DNA of 64,000 nucleotides from an uncultured Rhodospirillales bacterium (lineage in GTDB: Bacteria > Pseudomonadota > Alphaproteobacteria > CACIAM-22H2): NCBI GenBank assembly GCA_937926175.1, contig CALANV010000030.1:124001-188000 (forward strand), given 5' to 3'. Position 1 is the first letter of the stretch; every line of letters starts with the position of its first letter. Positions 1-9,700 of the stretch are shown one piece after another. Under the pieces are notes generated by a model. It saw only the letters and a list, made by a program, of their open reading frames with translations. It did no database searches and was not told where the DNA came from. A program made the position numbers and the translations under genes.

Positions 1-842
1 AGCATGACGACGGCCGTCTGAACGCCGCCTTCGATGATCGCCTCCTTCAGTTGCCGGAGGTCGAGTTCCCGATAGATGAACAGGCCGACGAACAGGGCCG
101 CGAGGACCGCCATGGCGGCACCCTCGGTCGCAGTGACGATGCCGCCGAAGATCGTGCCCAGGATGACCACGGGCAGGATGAAGGCCCAGGCCGCCTCCTT
201 GAACGTCTTCCAGATGTGCGGCAGATCGAACGCCTGCTCGATCGGCAGATTGTAGATGCGGGCAAACCGATAGGCCATCAGCATCAGGCCCAAACCGCCG
301 ATGATCCCGGGAATGATCCCCGCCACGAACAGCTGCACGACGGACGTGTCGGCCATCACCGCATAGAGGATCATCGGGATCGACGGCGGAATGATCACGG
401 CGAGCGTCGCCGAGGACGAGATGACCGAGGTCGCCAGTGGCGTCGGATAGCCCCTGCGCTTCATCGCCGGAATCAGGATCGAACCCAGCGCCGCCACGTC
501 GGCAACAGCCGAACCCGATATTTCCGCGAAAAACAGCGACGTGCCGATCGACACCATCGCCAGGCCACCGCGGATGAAGCCGAGCAACGCGGTCGCGAAG
601 GCAACCAGCCGGCGCGAAATGCCGGAAGCGTTCATGATTGCCCCCGCCAGGATGAACAGCGGAATCGCGATCAACGGGAAGTTGGTGGCGCCGTTGTACA
701 TGCCGACCGCCACGTTGGGCAACATCTCGACGCCCTGGGTCAGGAGAATGGCCCCCACGGCCACGATGCCGAGTCCGACCGCGATCGGCACGTTGATCAG
801 CGTGATGAGGAGCAGCGCAAGGAAAATGAGAAGGATGGCCAT
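1..842 (-). CDS. dctM: TRAP transporter large permease subunit (DctM), 3' end cut by window edge
   Basis: Reading the minus strand from an ATG at 842 gives an open frame to the window edge (about 280 residues of a family usually near 425-430). It is almost continuous hydrophobic helices, starting MAILLIFLALLL, with the DctM-type stretches NFPLIAIPLFILAG, SGSAVADVAALGSILIP and a Pro-rich IIPPSIPMILYA segment. DctM is the 12-helix Na+-driven membrane subunit of TRAP uptake systems for organic acids. It lies 8 bases after the dctQ stop and belongs to the dctP-dctQ-dctM operon. The start was chosen for its spacing from dctQ and the immediate hydrophobic N-terminus. The C-terminal third is outside the window. 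Confidence 0.93.
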   Translation of the reverse strand, partial: MAILLIFLALLLITLINVPIAVGLGIVAVGAILLTQGVEMLPNVAVGMYNGATNFPLIAIPLFILAGAIMNASGISRRLVAFATALLGFIRGGLAMVSIGTSLFFAEISGSAVADVAALGSILIPAMKRRGYPTPLATSVISSSATLAVIIPPSIPMILYAVMADTSVVQLFVAGIIPGIIGGLGLMLMAYRFARIYNLPIEQAFDLPHIWKTFKEAAWAFILPVVILGTIFGGIVTATEGAAMAVLAALFVGLFIYRELDLRQLKEAIIEGGVQTAVVM

Positions 843-850
843 GGGACCGC

Positions 851-1387
851 CTACTCCGTCGACGCCATTTCGGAACCCAACTCCTTGCGGTCAGCATCGG
901 AACGACCGGTGCCGCCGGCCATGGTCTTGCGCCAGGCGTCAGGCATGCTGAGGACCTCGGCGATGATGAAGAGCACTGCGCCGATCGGGATGACGGATTG
1001 GGCAAGCTGCTCGGGCACCTCGGGCAGACTCACCAATGTCGAGCCTTCGAGGATGACGAGCACCTCGTAGCCGATCCATGCCGTCAGTGCGAAGAAGCCG
1101 ATGACGAGGATTTCGGCCACGGCGAACATTACGGCCCGCCACGCGGGCGGAATCATGCGGATGACTTCCGGGACGCCGATATGCGACCGCTTGAGGGCGG
1201 CGAGTGCCGCACCGTAGTAGGTCAACCAAGCGAGCATGATCGCCGCGACCTCGTCGTACCAGACGAGTGCAGCGCCGGCGCTGCGATAGGCGACTCCCAA
1301 CAGCACGACGACCGAAAGGCCGACCATCAGGGTGATGACGATGGCCTCGAGCAGCCGTTCATAGGCGTATTTCACTTGTTCGAACAC
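851..1387 (-). CDS. dctQ: TRAP transporter small permease subunit (DctQ)
   Basis: The 178-residue protein has four predicted membrane helices (about residues 14-36, 48-66, 84-108 and 125-148), the normal DctQ topology, and the typical DEVAAIMLAWLTYYGAALA segment. DctQ forms the membrane complex with DctM and accepts substrate from DctP. The gene follows dctP after a 90-base gap holding a strong hairpin and precedes dctM by 8 bases. The C-terminal 30 residues are hydrophilic. Family assignment is firm; the substrate cannot be read from this subunit. Confidence 0.92.
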   Translation of the reverse strand: MFEQVKYAYERLLEAIVITLMVGLSVVVLLGVAYRSAGAALVWYDEVAAIMLAWLTYYGAALAALKRSHIGVPEVIRMIPPAWRAVMFAVAEILVIGFFALTAWIGYEVLVILEGSTLVSLPEVPEQLAQSVIPIGAVLFIIAEVLSMPDAWRKTMAGGTGRSDADRKELGSEMASTE

Positions 1388-1407
1388 GAGACTCCCCCGG
1401 CTGTGCG

Positions 1408-1447
1408 GCCGGCGGCCGGACCGGGCAACGACGGTCCGGCCGCCGGC
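1408..1447 (-). promoter_or_regulatory. Perfect 15-bp inverted repeat between dctP and dctQ
   Basis: The arms GCCGGCGGCCGGACC (1408-1422) and its exact complement (1433-1447) surround a 10-base loop. There is no T-run after the stem on the minus strand, so it is a poor intrinsic terminator. Such a stem just downstream of a solute-binding-protein gene is expected to protect or attenuate the transcript, giving much more DctP than the membrane subunits. That role is inference; the repeat itself is direct observation. Confidence 0.75.
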
Positions 1448-1477
1448 AGGACAGCTGATCGCCCCGTCGAGGACGGC

Positions 1478-2470
1478 TTAGGACGATGCCCCAAGCGCAA
1501 GCGCCTTTTCGATCAGCGCCTTCGCCGCCGGAACTTCCTTCGCGAACTCCTCGTAGATCGGCTTGCTCGCGTTGATGAAGGCGTTCTTGTCGGCCTCGTT
1601 CACTTCCATGCCGGCGGCCTTGAGCTTCTCGAGCAACGCCTCCTCCTCACGCGCAGCCACTTCGTAGACGAAGGCCTGCGTCTCGCGCGCCGTCTCTTCG
1701 AGGATCTTGCGCACGTCCTCGGGCAGGCTGTTGAACTTGCGCGCCCCGGTCGTCAGATAGGCGGGCGTATAGACGTGACCCGTCAGCGACAGATACTTCT
1801 GTACCTCCTGAAATTTTGCACTGTAGATCTGCGTGAATGGGTTTTCCTGGCCGTCCATCACGCCGGTCTGAAGCGCGACGAACACTTCCGAGAACTTCAT
1901 CGGGCTCGGATTGGCGCCATAGGCCTGGAACATCTTCACGCGCCACTTGCCCTCCGGCACGCGCAGCTTGATGCCCTTGAGGTCCGCCGGCTCCTTGATC
2001 GGGTGCCGGCTGTTGGTGATGTGACGGAACCCGTTTTCCCAGACGGCGAGAATCTTGAGGCCCTTCGCCTCCGCCGCCGGCGCAAGTGACGACCAGAAGA
2101 CTTCCTTCTCGATCCGCCCCATGTGCGCGCGATCTTTGACCAGATATGGCATCTCGAATATGCCGAACACGTCGACTTCGGACGACATCACCGTCGACGG
2201 AAGTGCGAAGTCGACCGTCCCGAGCTTCAGTTTCTGGATGAGTTCCTTGTCGCCGCCAAGCTGGCTCGATCCGAAGACCAGAACCTTGCCCTTGTTGCCG
2301 AGCTTGGCGTTCGCACGCTTCGCAAACTCCTCCGCCGATTGTGCGAAGAGTGAGCCCGGCTCACCGACATGGCCCAATTTGAGTTCGAGTCCCTGGGCGT
2401 GAGCGACACCACCCGAAAGGCCGAAGAACGTAACCGCTGCGGCGCCGACCAGTACAGCAAGTCTCAACAT
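1478..2470 (-). CDS. dctP: TRAP transporter periplasmic substrate-binding protein (DctP family)
   Basis: The 330-residue protein has a cleavable signal peptide (cut after about residue 25, AHA-QG) and mature sequence starting LELKLGHVGEPGS. DctP hallmarks follow: GSSQLGGDKELIQKL, VWENGFRHITNSRHPI, LKGIKLRVPEG and the ALQTGVMDGQENPF segment. The arginine in LKGIKLRVPEG is the family's usual carboxylate-binding position, so the ligand is probably an organic acid, but which one is unknown. A strong Shine-Dalgarno (AGGACG, reading minus) lies just before the ATG. First gene of the operon with dctQ and dctM. Confidence 0.94.
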   Translation of the reverse strand: MLRLAVLVGAAAVTFFGLSGGVAHAQGLELKLGHVGEPGSLFAQSAEEFAKRANAKLGNKGKVLVFGSSQLGGDKELIQKLKLGTVDFALPSTVMSSEVDVFGIFEMPYLVKDRAHMGRIEKEVFWSSLAPAAEAKGLKILAVWENGFRHITNSRHPIKEPADLKGIKLRVPEGKWRVKMFQAYGANPSPMKFSEVFVALQTGVMDGQENPFTQIYSAKFQEVQKYLSLTGHVYTPAYLTTGARKFNSLPEDVRKILEETARETQAFVYEVAAREEEALLEKLKAAGMEVNEADKNAFINASKPIYEEFAKEVPAAKALIEKALALGASS

Positions 2471-2844
2471 GGCGTCCTCCCTGGATGACCGTTTTGGTTC
2501 GGATTTTTTCTATTTTGGGTTACCATAGTGCTGTCATCGCCCGCGCGTGGCAAGCCGATCCTGCAGACGGCTGATGGAGTCGCGCGGAAATCGACGCACA
2601 GTCGAATGTCGGTCGTGAACCGGTACATTTTTGTGACCGGACCGCTGCGATCCACCACAAGCGGCGCCCACCGTTCGGATGACAGCGGTAGCATCATCCT
2701 GTTTGCCCACTCGCGTTCGATCTGCCGTTGCATTGCCCCCGAGCGGCGAACGAACTTGTCCCGCCCCGGGCAATACCCCTAAGCACGAAGATGCCCTAAA
2801 TTCTCTGGTCGCGACCGACGAAACCATCCGAAGGATCGACTGCC
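2471..2844. promoter_or_regulatory. Divergent intergenic region, dctP / pirin
   Basis: These 374 bases separate two divergently transcribed genes and must hold both promoters. The part next to dctP (about 2490-2530) is AT-rich for this genome, with runs such as TTTTTTCTATTTT, and is the likeliest dctP promoter. Short frames inside have no credible protein character. I see no clear operator palindrome. Confidence 0.4.
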
Positions 2845-3543
2845 ATGATCACCCGACGCCCGGCCGACGCACGCGGCCGGACCCGCATCGACTGGCTCGA
2901 CAGCCGACACACGTTCTCCTTCGCCGACTATTTCGACGAGGCCCATATGGGCTTCGGCAGCCTGCGCGTGATCAACGAGGACCGGATGACCCCGGGAACC
3001 GGGTTTCCGATGCATGGCCACTGCGACATGGAAATCATCAGCTACGTCCTGTCGGGCGCCCTCGAGCACAAGGACAGCCTGGGCACGGGATCGATCATTC
3101 GCCCCGGCGAGATCCAGCGGATGAGCGCCGGGACCGGCATCCGCCACAGCGAGTACAACCCGTCACCGACCGAGCCTGTCCATTTCCTGCAGATTTGGAT
3201 CCTCCCCGAGCGGGCCGGGCTCCAGCCGAGCTATGAGCAGAAGGTGACCCGCATCGCCGACACGCCGGGAAAGCTCCGCCTCATCGGGGCGCGCAACGGC
3301 GGCGACGGCACCGTCACCATCCATCAGGACGTGAACCTCTATGCGGGCGTCCTGCGGCGCGGCGATGTCACCGACTATGTGCCGCCGGCCGGTCGGCGCA
3401 CCTGGATCCAGATCGCGCGCGGGTCGATCGATCTCAACGGTCAGATGCTCGGGCAGGGCGACGGGGCCGCGGTCATCGACGAGCCGCGGTTGCGCCTCAC
3501 GGCGGCGAGCGACGCGGAGGTCATCCTCTTCGATCTGGCCTAG
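2845..3543 (+). CDS. Pirin family protein (bicupin, YhaK-like)
   Basis: The 232-residue protein matches the bacterial pirin family over its full length. The N-terminal cupin carries the metal ligands at the expected places: H57 and H59 in FPMHGHCDME, and H101 and E103 in GIRHSEYNPS. A second, ligand-free cupin follows from about residue 140. Bacterial pirins of this type are iron-binding and some have quercetin 2,3-dioxygenase activity; the physiological substrate is generally unknown. The gene stands alone and is divergent from dctP. ATG at 2845 starts directly with the conserved N-terminus. Confidence 0.9.
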   Translation: MITRRPADARGRTRIDWLDSRHTFSFADYFDEAHMGFGSLRVINEDRMTPGTGFPMHGHCDMEIISYVLSGALEHKDSLGTGSIIRPGEIQRMSAGTGIRHSEYNPSPTEPVHFLQIWILPERAGLQPSYEQKVTRIADTPGKLRLIGARNGGDGTVTIHQDVNLYAGVLRRGDVTDYVPPAGRRTWIQIARGSIDLNGQMLGQGDGAAVIDEPRLRLTAASDAEVILFDLA

Positions 3544-3556
3544 GAACCTATATCGC

Positions 3557-4810
3557 TCAGGCGCGCTGGCGGGCGTAGGTCTCGCGCATCGCCAGCACCG
3601 CCGCCGTGCCGATTGCGCATGCGGCCGGAAGAACCGTGAATGCGATGCGGTAAGCCTCGGGCGTATAGATGCGCGCCCCCGCGACGAGCTCGCCTGTCCA
3701 GTTGATATCCAGGAGAAATCCGATCAGCGGCTGGAACAGGGCACCGCTTCCGACAACGGCCGTATTGACCACGCCCATTGCGCTGCCGCTCATGCCCGGC
3801 GGATTGTGTTCGCGTACGCTCGCAAAAGACAGAACCATCGAGGAGGCGGCCGCGCCATGGATAACGACGAGCGCGCCGAGCACCGACAGCGGCAGACCCG
3901 GCAGATAGATGACGGCCACCAGCGACAACGTGGCGACAGCAGCACCCGCCAGCATCGGCATCTTCCGCCGCCCGATCCGGTCCGAGATGAAGCCGATCAC
4001 CGGGGCGCCGATACCCCAGCCGACGAAGATCAGCGACGCGAACGCCGCAGCGTCCGCCCGATCGAGGCCGTAGATGGTTTCCAGATACGGAACCGCCCAC
4101 AATGCGCCGAACCCGAGCATTGGTCCGGTCATGGCGAGACCGAAGGCTGCATTGAGCCAGGTCTCAAGGTTGCGCAGCACGATGCGAAGGCTGCTTGCAA
4201 CACCGACCGCTCTCGATGCCGCATGCGGCCGGTCGCGGACGACCAGGAAGATGAGCACCGCCAGAACGGCGCCGCTTGCGGCGACGACATGGAGGGCGCC
4301 GCGCCAGCCGATCGCATCGACGACAAAAGCGAGCGGCGCCTGCCCGAAAACGGCCCCCGCCATGCCGATCGCCTGCGTCAGGCCGGCGAACAGGGCAAAG
4401 CGTCCGGGCGGGAACCACTGGGTCAGCACCGTCAGCACGCCGACCCAGCTGAACGCCGCTCCCGCGCCGATGAGCAGCCGGCCGACATAGGCGCCCGCCA
4501 ACGCGTCGCTCGTGGCGAACAGCACGGTGCCCGCCGCACATACGATCGTCGCACCGCTCATCAACCGGCGCGGGCCGACACGATCCATCAGCACGCCAAC
4601 GGAAAGCTGCAGCCCGGCATACGCGTAAAGATAGAATGCCGACAGGTTCCCGAGGATGGCAGCGCTGACCGCGAAATCGCGCATCAGCTCGGCTACCATC
4701 ACACTTGGCGAAACACGTTGGACGAAGGCGTAGTAGAAGAACAGCGCGCTGAGGCCCCAGGCGCAGAGGGGCCGCCAGCCCCACTCATCCTTCTTATCGT
4801 CACGAGGCAT
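3557..4810 (-). CDS. MFS transporter
   Basis: The best start is ATG at 4810 (MPRDDKKDEWGW), giving about 417 residues, the normal major-facilitator size. The frame stays open further upstream, but that extension is Arg-rich, not membrane-like, and would run into tamA on the other strand. Twelve hydrophobic segments are visible. The loop 2-3 motif appears as GVLMDRVGPRRLMSG, and the repeated form in the second half as GFISDRIGRRKMPMLAG. The N-terminal YAFVQRVSPSVM resembles MFS carriers of organic anions such as nitrate, hexuronates or oxalate/formate; the substrate is not determinable. It converges on the pirin gene, 13 bases away. Confidence 0.85.
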   Translation of the reverse strand: MPRDDKKDEWGWRPLCAWGLSALFFYYAFVQRVSPSVMVAELMRDFAVSAAILGNLSAFYLYAYAGLQLSVGVLMDRVGPRRLMSGATIVCAAGTVLFATSDALAGAYVGRLLIGAGAAFSWVGVLTVLTQWFPPGRFALFAGLTQAIGMAGAVFGQAPLAFVVDAIGWRGALHVVAASGAVLAVLIFLVVRDRPHAASRAVGVASSLRIVLRNLETWLNAAFGLAMTGPMLGFGALWAVPYLETIYGLDRADAAAFASLIFVGWGIGAPVIGFISDRIGRRKMPMLAGAAVATLSLVAVIYLPGLPLSVLGALVVIHGAAASSMVLSFASVREHNPPGMSGSAMGVVNTAVVGSGALFQPLIGFLLDINWTGELVAGARIYTPEAYRIAFTVLPAACAIGTAAVLAMRETYARQRA

Positions 4811-4989
4811 TGATGCGTCCACGGCCCGCGTCGAGAACTGTCCCCGGGGCGACACGAATTCGTGCCGTGCCAGCGACACTACCACGCGATCGGCGCGAGA
4901 CAATCGTTTCCGCTGCAGGCTCGCCATGCGGACCGGTCCGTCAGGCGGAAGGCCCGCGTACTTCACGTCATCCGTCCGGCGGACGCGCC

Positions 4990-6759
4990 ATGACAGGCAT
5001 CGTCCTGGTCCTGTTTCTCTTCCTGTGCGCGCCATGGCCGCATGTCGCCGCGGCCCAGATCCGGTACCGTACCGAAATCGTCGGCGTCGATGCGCCGGAC
5101 CTGCTGCGCGTGCTGCGCGAAGCCTCGCAGCTCGTCGCGTACGAGGATCGCCCGCCCCCCGGCGAAGCGGCACTCGCGCGCCGTGCCGCAGCCGATCTCG
5201 AACGGCTCGACGCGGTGATGCGGTCGGAAGGCTATTACGACGCCGTGCTGTCCCACACGCTCGATACGACGGCCGATCCCGCACGCGTGATCGTCAGTAT
5301 CGAGCCGGGTTCGCGCTATGTGCTGACCGAGGTCCATCTCGTCGACCCGCAGGGCGGCCAGCCACGGCTGCTTCAGGGACATGCACCGTCCACCTTTGGC
5401 CTCGCCATCGGCGGCCCGGCACGTGCAGCGCCGATCGTCGATGCCGAGGAGAAGATCGTGCGCGTGCTGCGCGAGCAGGGATTTCCGCTCGCCGCCGTGC
5501 CCGAGCGTCGTGTCGTCATCGACCAGGCGACCAAGACGATGGCGGTGACCTACACGGTCGATACCGGCCCGCTCGCGGCGTTCGGCGCGACGATGGTTAC
5601 CGGCCTGGATCGGCTGATGCGGGATCATGTCGACCGTCGTCTCCAGTGGCGCGAGGGGGCCCTCTACGACATCCGCCTGATCGAGAACACACGCCGGAAG
5701 CTCGTGAACACGGGGCTGTTTGCCACCGTCCGCATCACGCCCGGCAGCGTGGTCGGACCGGATGGCCGCATTCCGATCAACATCGACATCACGGAACGGC
5801 CGCCGCGCTCGATCGGTGCCGGCGTGAACTACGACTCCGGCACGGGTGCCGCCGCCCGCGCGTTCTGGGAACATCGCAACCTGTTCGGCGAAGCCGAAGC
5901 GCTGCGGCTGCGCGGCGAGCTCGGCCAGCGTCGACAGGCGGCGTCGACGACGTTCCGAAAGCCGGACATCTTTCGAGTCGATCAGGACCTGCTCGCCGAC
6001 ATCACGGCCGAGAACGAAAGCTTCGAAGCCTACGACCGCACCCGCGTTCGCGCCTTTTCCGGTCTCGAATGGGCGATCGACGACACGCTCACCGTCGGCG
6101 CCGGCGGCGAGATCGAGCGAACGCGCATCGACGAGAACGTCCGGACACGCACCTATACGCTCGTCGGCACGCCCATGTTCGTGCGCCGAGACGCGACGGA
6201 CAACCTTCTCGATCCCCGGACCGGAAGCCGCCAGACACTGACCGTCACGCCATATCTGGGGGCCCTCGGGTCGGACTTCACGTTCGTGTCCTCGCGTCTG
6301 TCGGCCAGCTTCTATCATCCGCTCGACGATGACCGCCGCTTCGTTCTTGCCGCATTCGGCGCCGTCGGCTCGATCGTGGGCGAGTCGCGCGACACGCTGC
6401 CCAAGGACCAGCGCCTCTATATCGGCGGCGGCGGATCGATCCGCGGCTACGGCTACCAGCTCGTCGGGCCGCTCGACCAGTTCGGCGATCCGATCGGCGG
6501 CAGGTCTTCGATCGAGCTCGGGGTCGAACTTCGCATCCAGATCACCGACACGATCGGCATCGTGCCGTTCTTCGAAGGCGGCGATGTCTACGAGTCGTCG
6601 CTGCCCAAGCTGAGCACCGACCTTTTCTACGGCGCCGGTCTCGGACTTCGCTACCACACGCCGATCGGCCCCGTGCGCCTCGACGTCGCCTTTCCGCTGG
6701 ATCGCCGACCCGAGGACGATGCATTCCAGATTTACATAAGCCTCGGACAGGCGTTCTAG
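4990..6759 (+). CDS. tamA: Autotransporter assembly complex outer-membrane protein TamA (BamA/Omp85 family)
   Basis: From ATG 4990 the protein has 589 residues, with a signal peptide ending VAAA-QI. POTRA-type domains occupy roughly residues 25-270, and a C-terminal 16-strand Omp85 barrel follows. The barrel has the lid-loop motif region GGGGSIRGYGYQ (RGY) and ends in aromatic F (ISLGQAF), the outer-membrane insertion signal. TamA works with TamB, whose gene starts 7 bases downstream, in outer-membrane protein insertion and lipid homeostasis. The frame is open upstream, but this is the first ATG followed by a signal peptide. Length and partner gene fit the family. Confidence 0.92.
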   Translation: MTGIVLVLFLFLCAPWPHVAAAQIRYRTEIVGVDAPDLLRVLREASQLVAYEDRPPPGEAALARRAAADLERLDAVMRSEGYYDAVLSHTLDTTADPARVIVSIEPGSRYVLTEVHLVDPQGGQPRLLQGHAPSTFGLAIGGPARAAPIVDAEEKIVRVLREQGFPLAAVPERRVVIDQATKTMAVTYTVDTGPLAAFGATMVTGLDRLMRDHVDRRLQWREGALYDIRLIENTRRKLVNTGLFATVRITPGSVVGPDGRIPINIDITERPPRSIGAGVNYDSGTGAAARAFWEHRNLFGEAEALRLRGELGQRRQAASTTFRKPDIFRVDQDLLADITAENESFEAYDRTRVRAFSGLEWAIDDTLTVGAGGEIERTRIDENVRTRTYTLVGTPMFVRRDATDNLLDPRTGSRQTLTVTPYLGALGSDFTFVSSRLSASFYHPLDDDRRFVLAAFGAVGSIVGESRDTLPKDQRLYIGGGGSIRGYGYQLVGPLDQFGDPIGGRSSIELGVELRIQITDTIGIVPFFEGGDVYESSLPKLSTDLFYGAGLGLRYHTPIGPVRLDVAFPLDRRPEDDAFQIYISLGQAF

Positions 6760-6766
6760 TCGCGCG

Positions 6767-9700
6767 ATGCGGACCGCGTTGAAACTTCTTTCGGTCATCC
6801 TGCTTGCGTGGCTCGCGGTCGCGCTCCATACCGCGACACCGGCGCGCGCCCAGTGGCCGTTCAGCGGCGATGCCATCCGCGGCTGGCTTGCCGACCGGTT
6901 GGCGGCATGGCTTTCGACCGATCAGATCAAGGTCGAATTCGACGGCGTGACCGGTGCGCTGACGTCAGGTCTGCGCGTGGCGACGATCCGCCTTTCGGAT
7001 CGCACAGGCACCTGGCTGACCGTCCATGACGCGGTGCTCGACATCATCGGGCGGGAGCTGCTGCATCGGCGCGTCGTCGTCGAACAGCTGAGCGCTGCGG
7101 CGTTACGCCTCGACCGCACGCCTGAAATCGAGCCGCTGCCGTCATCGGCACCGCCGGGCACGGGCTTCTCACTTCCCGATCTGCCCTTCGCCATCGAGGT
7201 CCGTCGATTGAACATCGACGAGGTCCACGTCGCGCCCGAGGTCGCGGGGCACCCGATCACGGCGACGCTGACGGGCAATGCCCAGCTGGCCGGCGGGCGC
7301 GCCGATGCCGAATTCCGCCTGCGCCGCGTCGACGACAGCCCCGGCCATGCCGCGTTTGTTCTCCACCTCGACCCGCCGGATGCGCTGAACCTCAACGTCG
7401 ACATCGTCGAGCCGACGGGACGGCTTCTGCAGCACACCCTTGGCCATGGCGCGCCGATTCCCCTCGCGCTGTCCATCCAAGGGTCGGGGCCCGTCGATGG
7501 TTGGACCGGCGATTTTCGCGCCGATGCAGGCGACCTCGTACATGTCGAGGGAACGATCGGCATCGCGCACCGAGACCGGCTGCGGGTTGCCCTCGACGGG
7601 CGCGCTCACGTCGCGACCGCCGCCGTGCCGCAAAGTGCCACACCTCTCGTGCGTCAACCGGTCGAATTCGCCACGGCGTTGACGTTCGGTTCCGATGCGA
7701 TCGAACTGGAGCATCTGCGCGTCGCGGCGGGCCCGATCGCGGCACAGGGCGAAGGCCGCATCAACATGAATGACGGCACCGTCGCCGCCGATGTCCGGCT
7801 CGCGGCCGCGGATCTGGCACCGTTTGCAGCAGGACTGGACGCACCGCTTGCCGGGTCCGCCGAACTCGTCGTGACCGTTGCCGGACCGCTTTCGAACCCG
7901 GCCGTCCGCGGCGCGGCGTCCGGCCGTGCGCTGCAGTGGGCGGCGATCGCGATCGCCGAGCTTACGGCCGACGTCGATCTCGGACTCACGCCCGATCACT
8001 GGCAGGCTCGCGGTCATGGAACCGTCGTCGGCCTCACGATCGCGGATGCGCCCGAGGGCCTGACGCTCCCCGACCGCCTCACGTTGGCGCTGAACGGTTC
8101 GCTCGCACGCGATCTCGACGCAATTACGCTCGAGCACGCGCAGTTGAGCGGCGGCGGCCTCGAATTGATCGCGACGGGCCGTGTCGCAGACCTGGGCGGC
8201 ACCGCGACGGCCACGGGCACAATCGAGCTTTCCGCGCCGGATCTGTCGGCAGTCGCCTTGCTCGGTCCCTCGCCGTTGCGCGGCAGCGCACGGCTTTCCG
8301 CCGACGTGACTTACGCCGTGGCGAACGGCATCGAGGCGACAATACGCGGCGCGACGCAACGGCTCGCAACGGGCATGCCTGTCATCGATGCGCTCGTCGG
8401 CGCGCAGCCGTCGTTGACTGCTCGCGCCATACGTCAGCCAAATGGAGTCCTGGTCATACCGGCGCTCGAGCTTCGCGCGGCGCATGCCACGCTCAGCGGC
8501 GACGCGCGATTGTCGCCGGATCTCTCGCACGTCCAGGCACAGGCGAAACTGACCGTCCCGACGCTGGCACCGCTTGCGAATGCGGTGAACGGCCGCATGG
8601 CCGGAAGCATCGCGGCCGAGGCCAGCTTCGACGGCGCGCTCGACGCGCCTGCGGCGAACGGACGGCTGATGGCCAGCAACCTCGATCTTGCCGGGGTTCG
8701 ACTCGACCGGCTGTCGGCCGACATAACGATGGCGAACGCAACCCGTCCCGACGGAACGGTCCAGGCGCGATTCGCGACGGGCGCGTTCGATGGACGTCTC
8801 GCAGCACGATTCGATCAGCCTGCGCCACACACGCTGTCCCTCCGGAATCTCACCCTTGCGGCTCCCGGCACACAGATCGAGGGCGCGGTGCGGCTCGCCT
8901 TCGATGCGCCACGCATCACGGGACGTCTCACCGGACGGATCACCGACCTCGAACCATGGTCGAAAGTGGTCGGGGTGCCGCTTGCCGGCAAGACCGATCT
9001 TCACGTCGCCTTTGCCGGCACCGCACGGCAGCGCCTCGAGGTGATGGCGAATGCGACCGATATCAGGATCGGCAGCGCCGACGATGCAGTCGCGATGCAT
9101 GGCCTGCGCCTGACGGCGCGCCTCGACGACCTGTTCGGGCGGCCGACCGGCCAGGGCACGGCCGAGATTCTCGATGCCGTCGGACCGTCCTTCCGGGCGG
9201 AGGGATTGCATCTCGACGTGACATCGACACGGCCAGGCGCCTTCGCCTTTACCGGTGCGGCGAACGGCGCACTCTCGCCGGCAGCGGCATCGATACCGTT
9301 CCGCGTCGCCGTCGCCGGCGAGAGCGCATTTGCCGCGGATGTCCAGCGCCTTCGCCTCGACCGGTTCGACGGCAATCTCGGCGCGTACGATCTCGCGCTG
9401 CGGGAAATCCTCACGATCGTGCGCGAACCCGCTCGATTGACCGTCGACGGGCTCAGCTTCGGCATCGGCCCCGGTGCGATCGCGGGATCGGCCGCCATCG
9501 GCGCACGGCGCATCGACATACGCCTCAGTGCGCGCGACATCCCGCTCGATCTCGTCGGCGCATTCACCGCGACGCGCAGCATTGCTGGCCGATTTGCGGC
9601 CGAGCTCGACATGTCGGGTACGGCCGATGATCCGCGCGGTCAGCTTGCCGTTCATGTTCGCGACCTGCGGCTCGAGGACAGCCATACGCCGACTCCGCCG

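Noticed and set aside
51..1070. 339-codon plus-strand frame at the left end
   Set aside because: Opposite strand of dctM and dctQ, whose hydrophobic helices are clear.
4963..6876. Long minus-strand open frame (637 codons) opposite tamA
   Set aside because: High-GC mirror frame: Arg/Asp/His-rich, no domain character, entirely antisense to a well-supported tamA.
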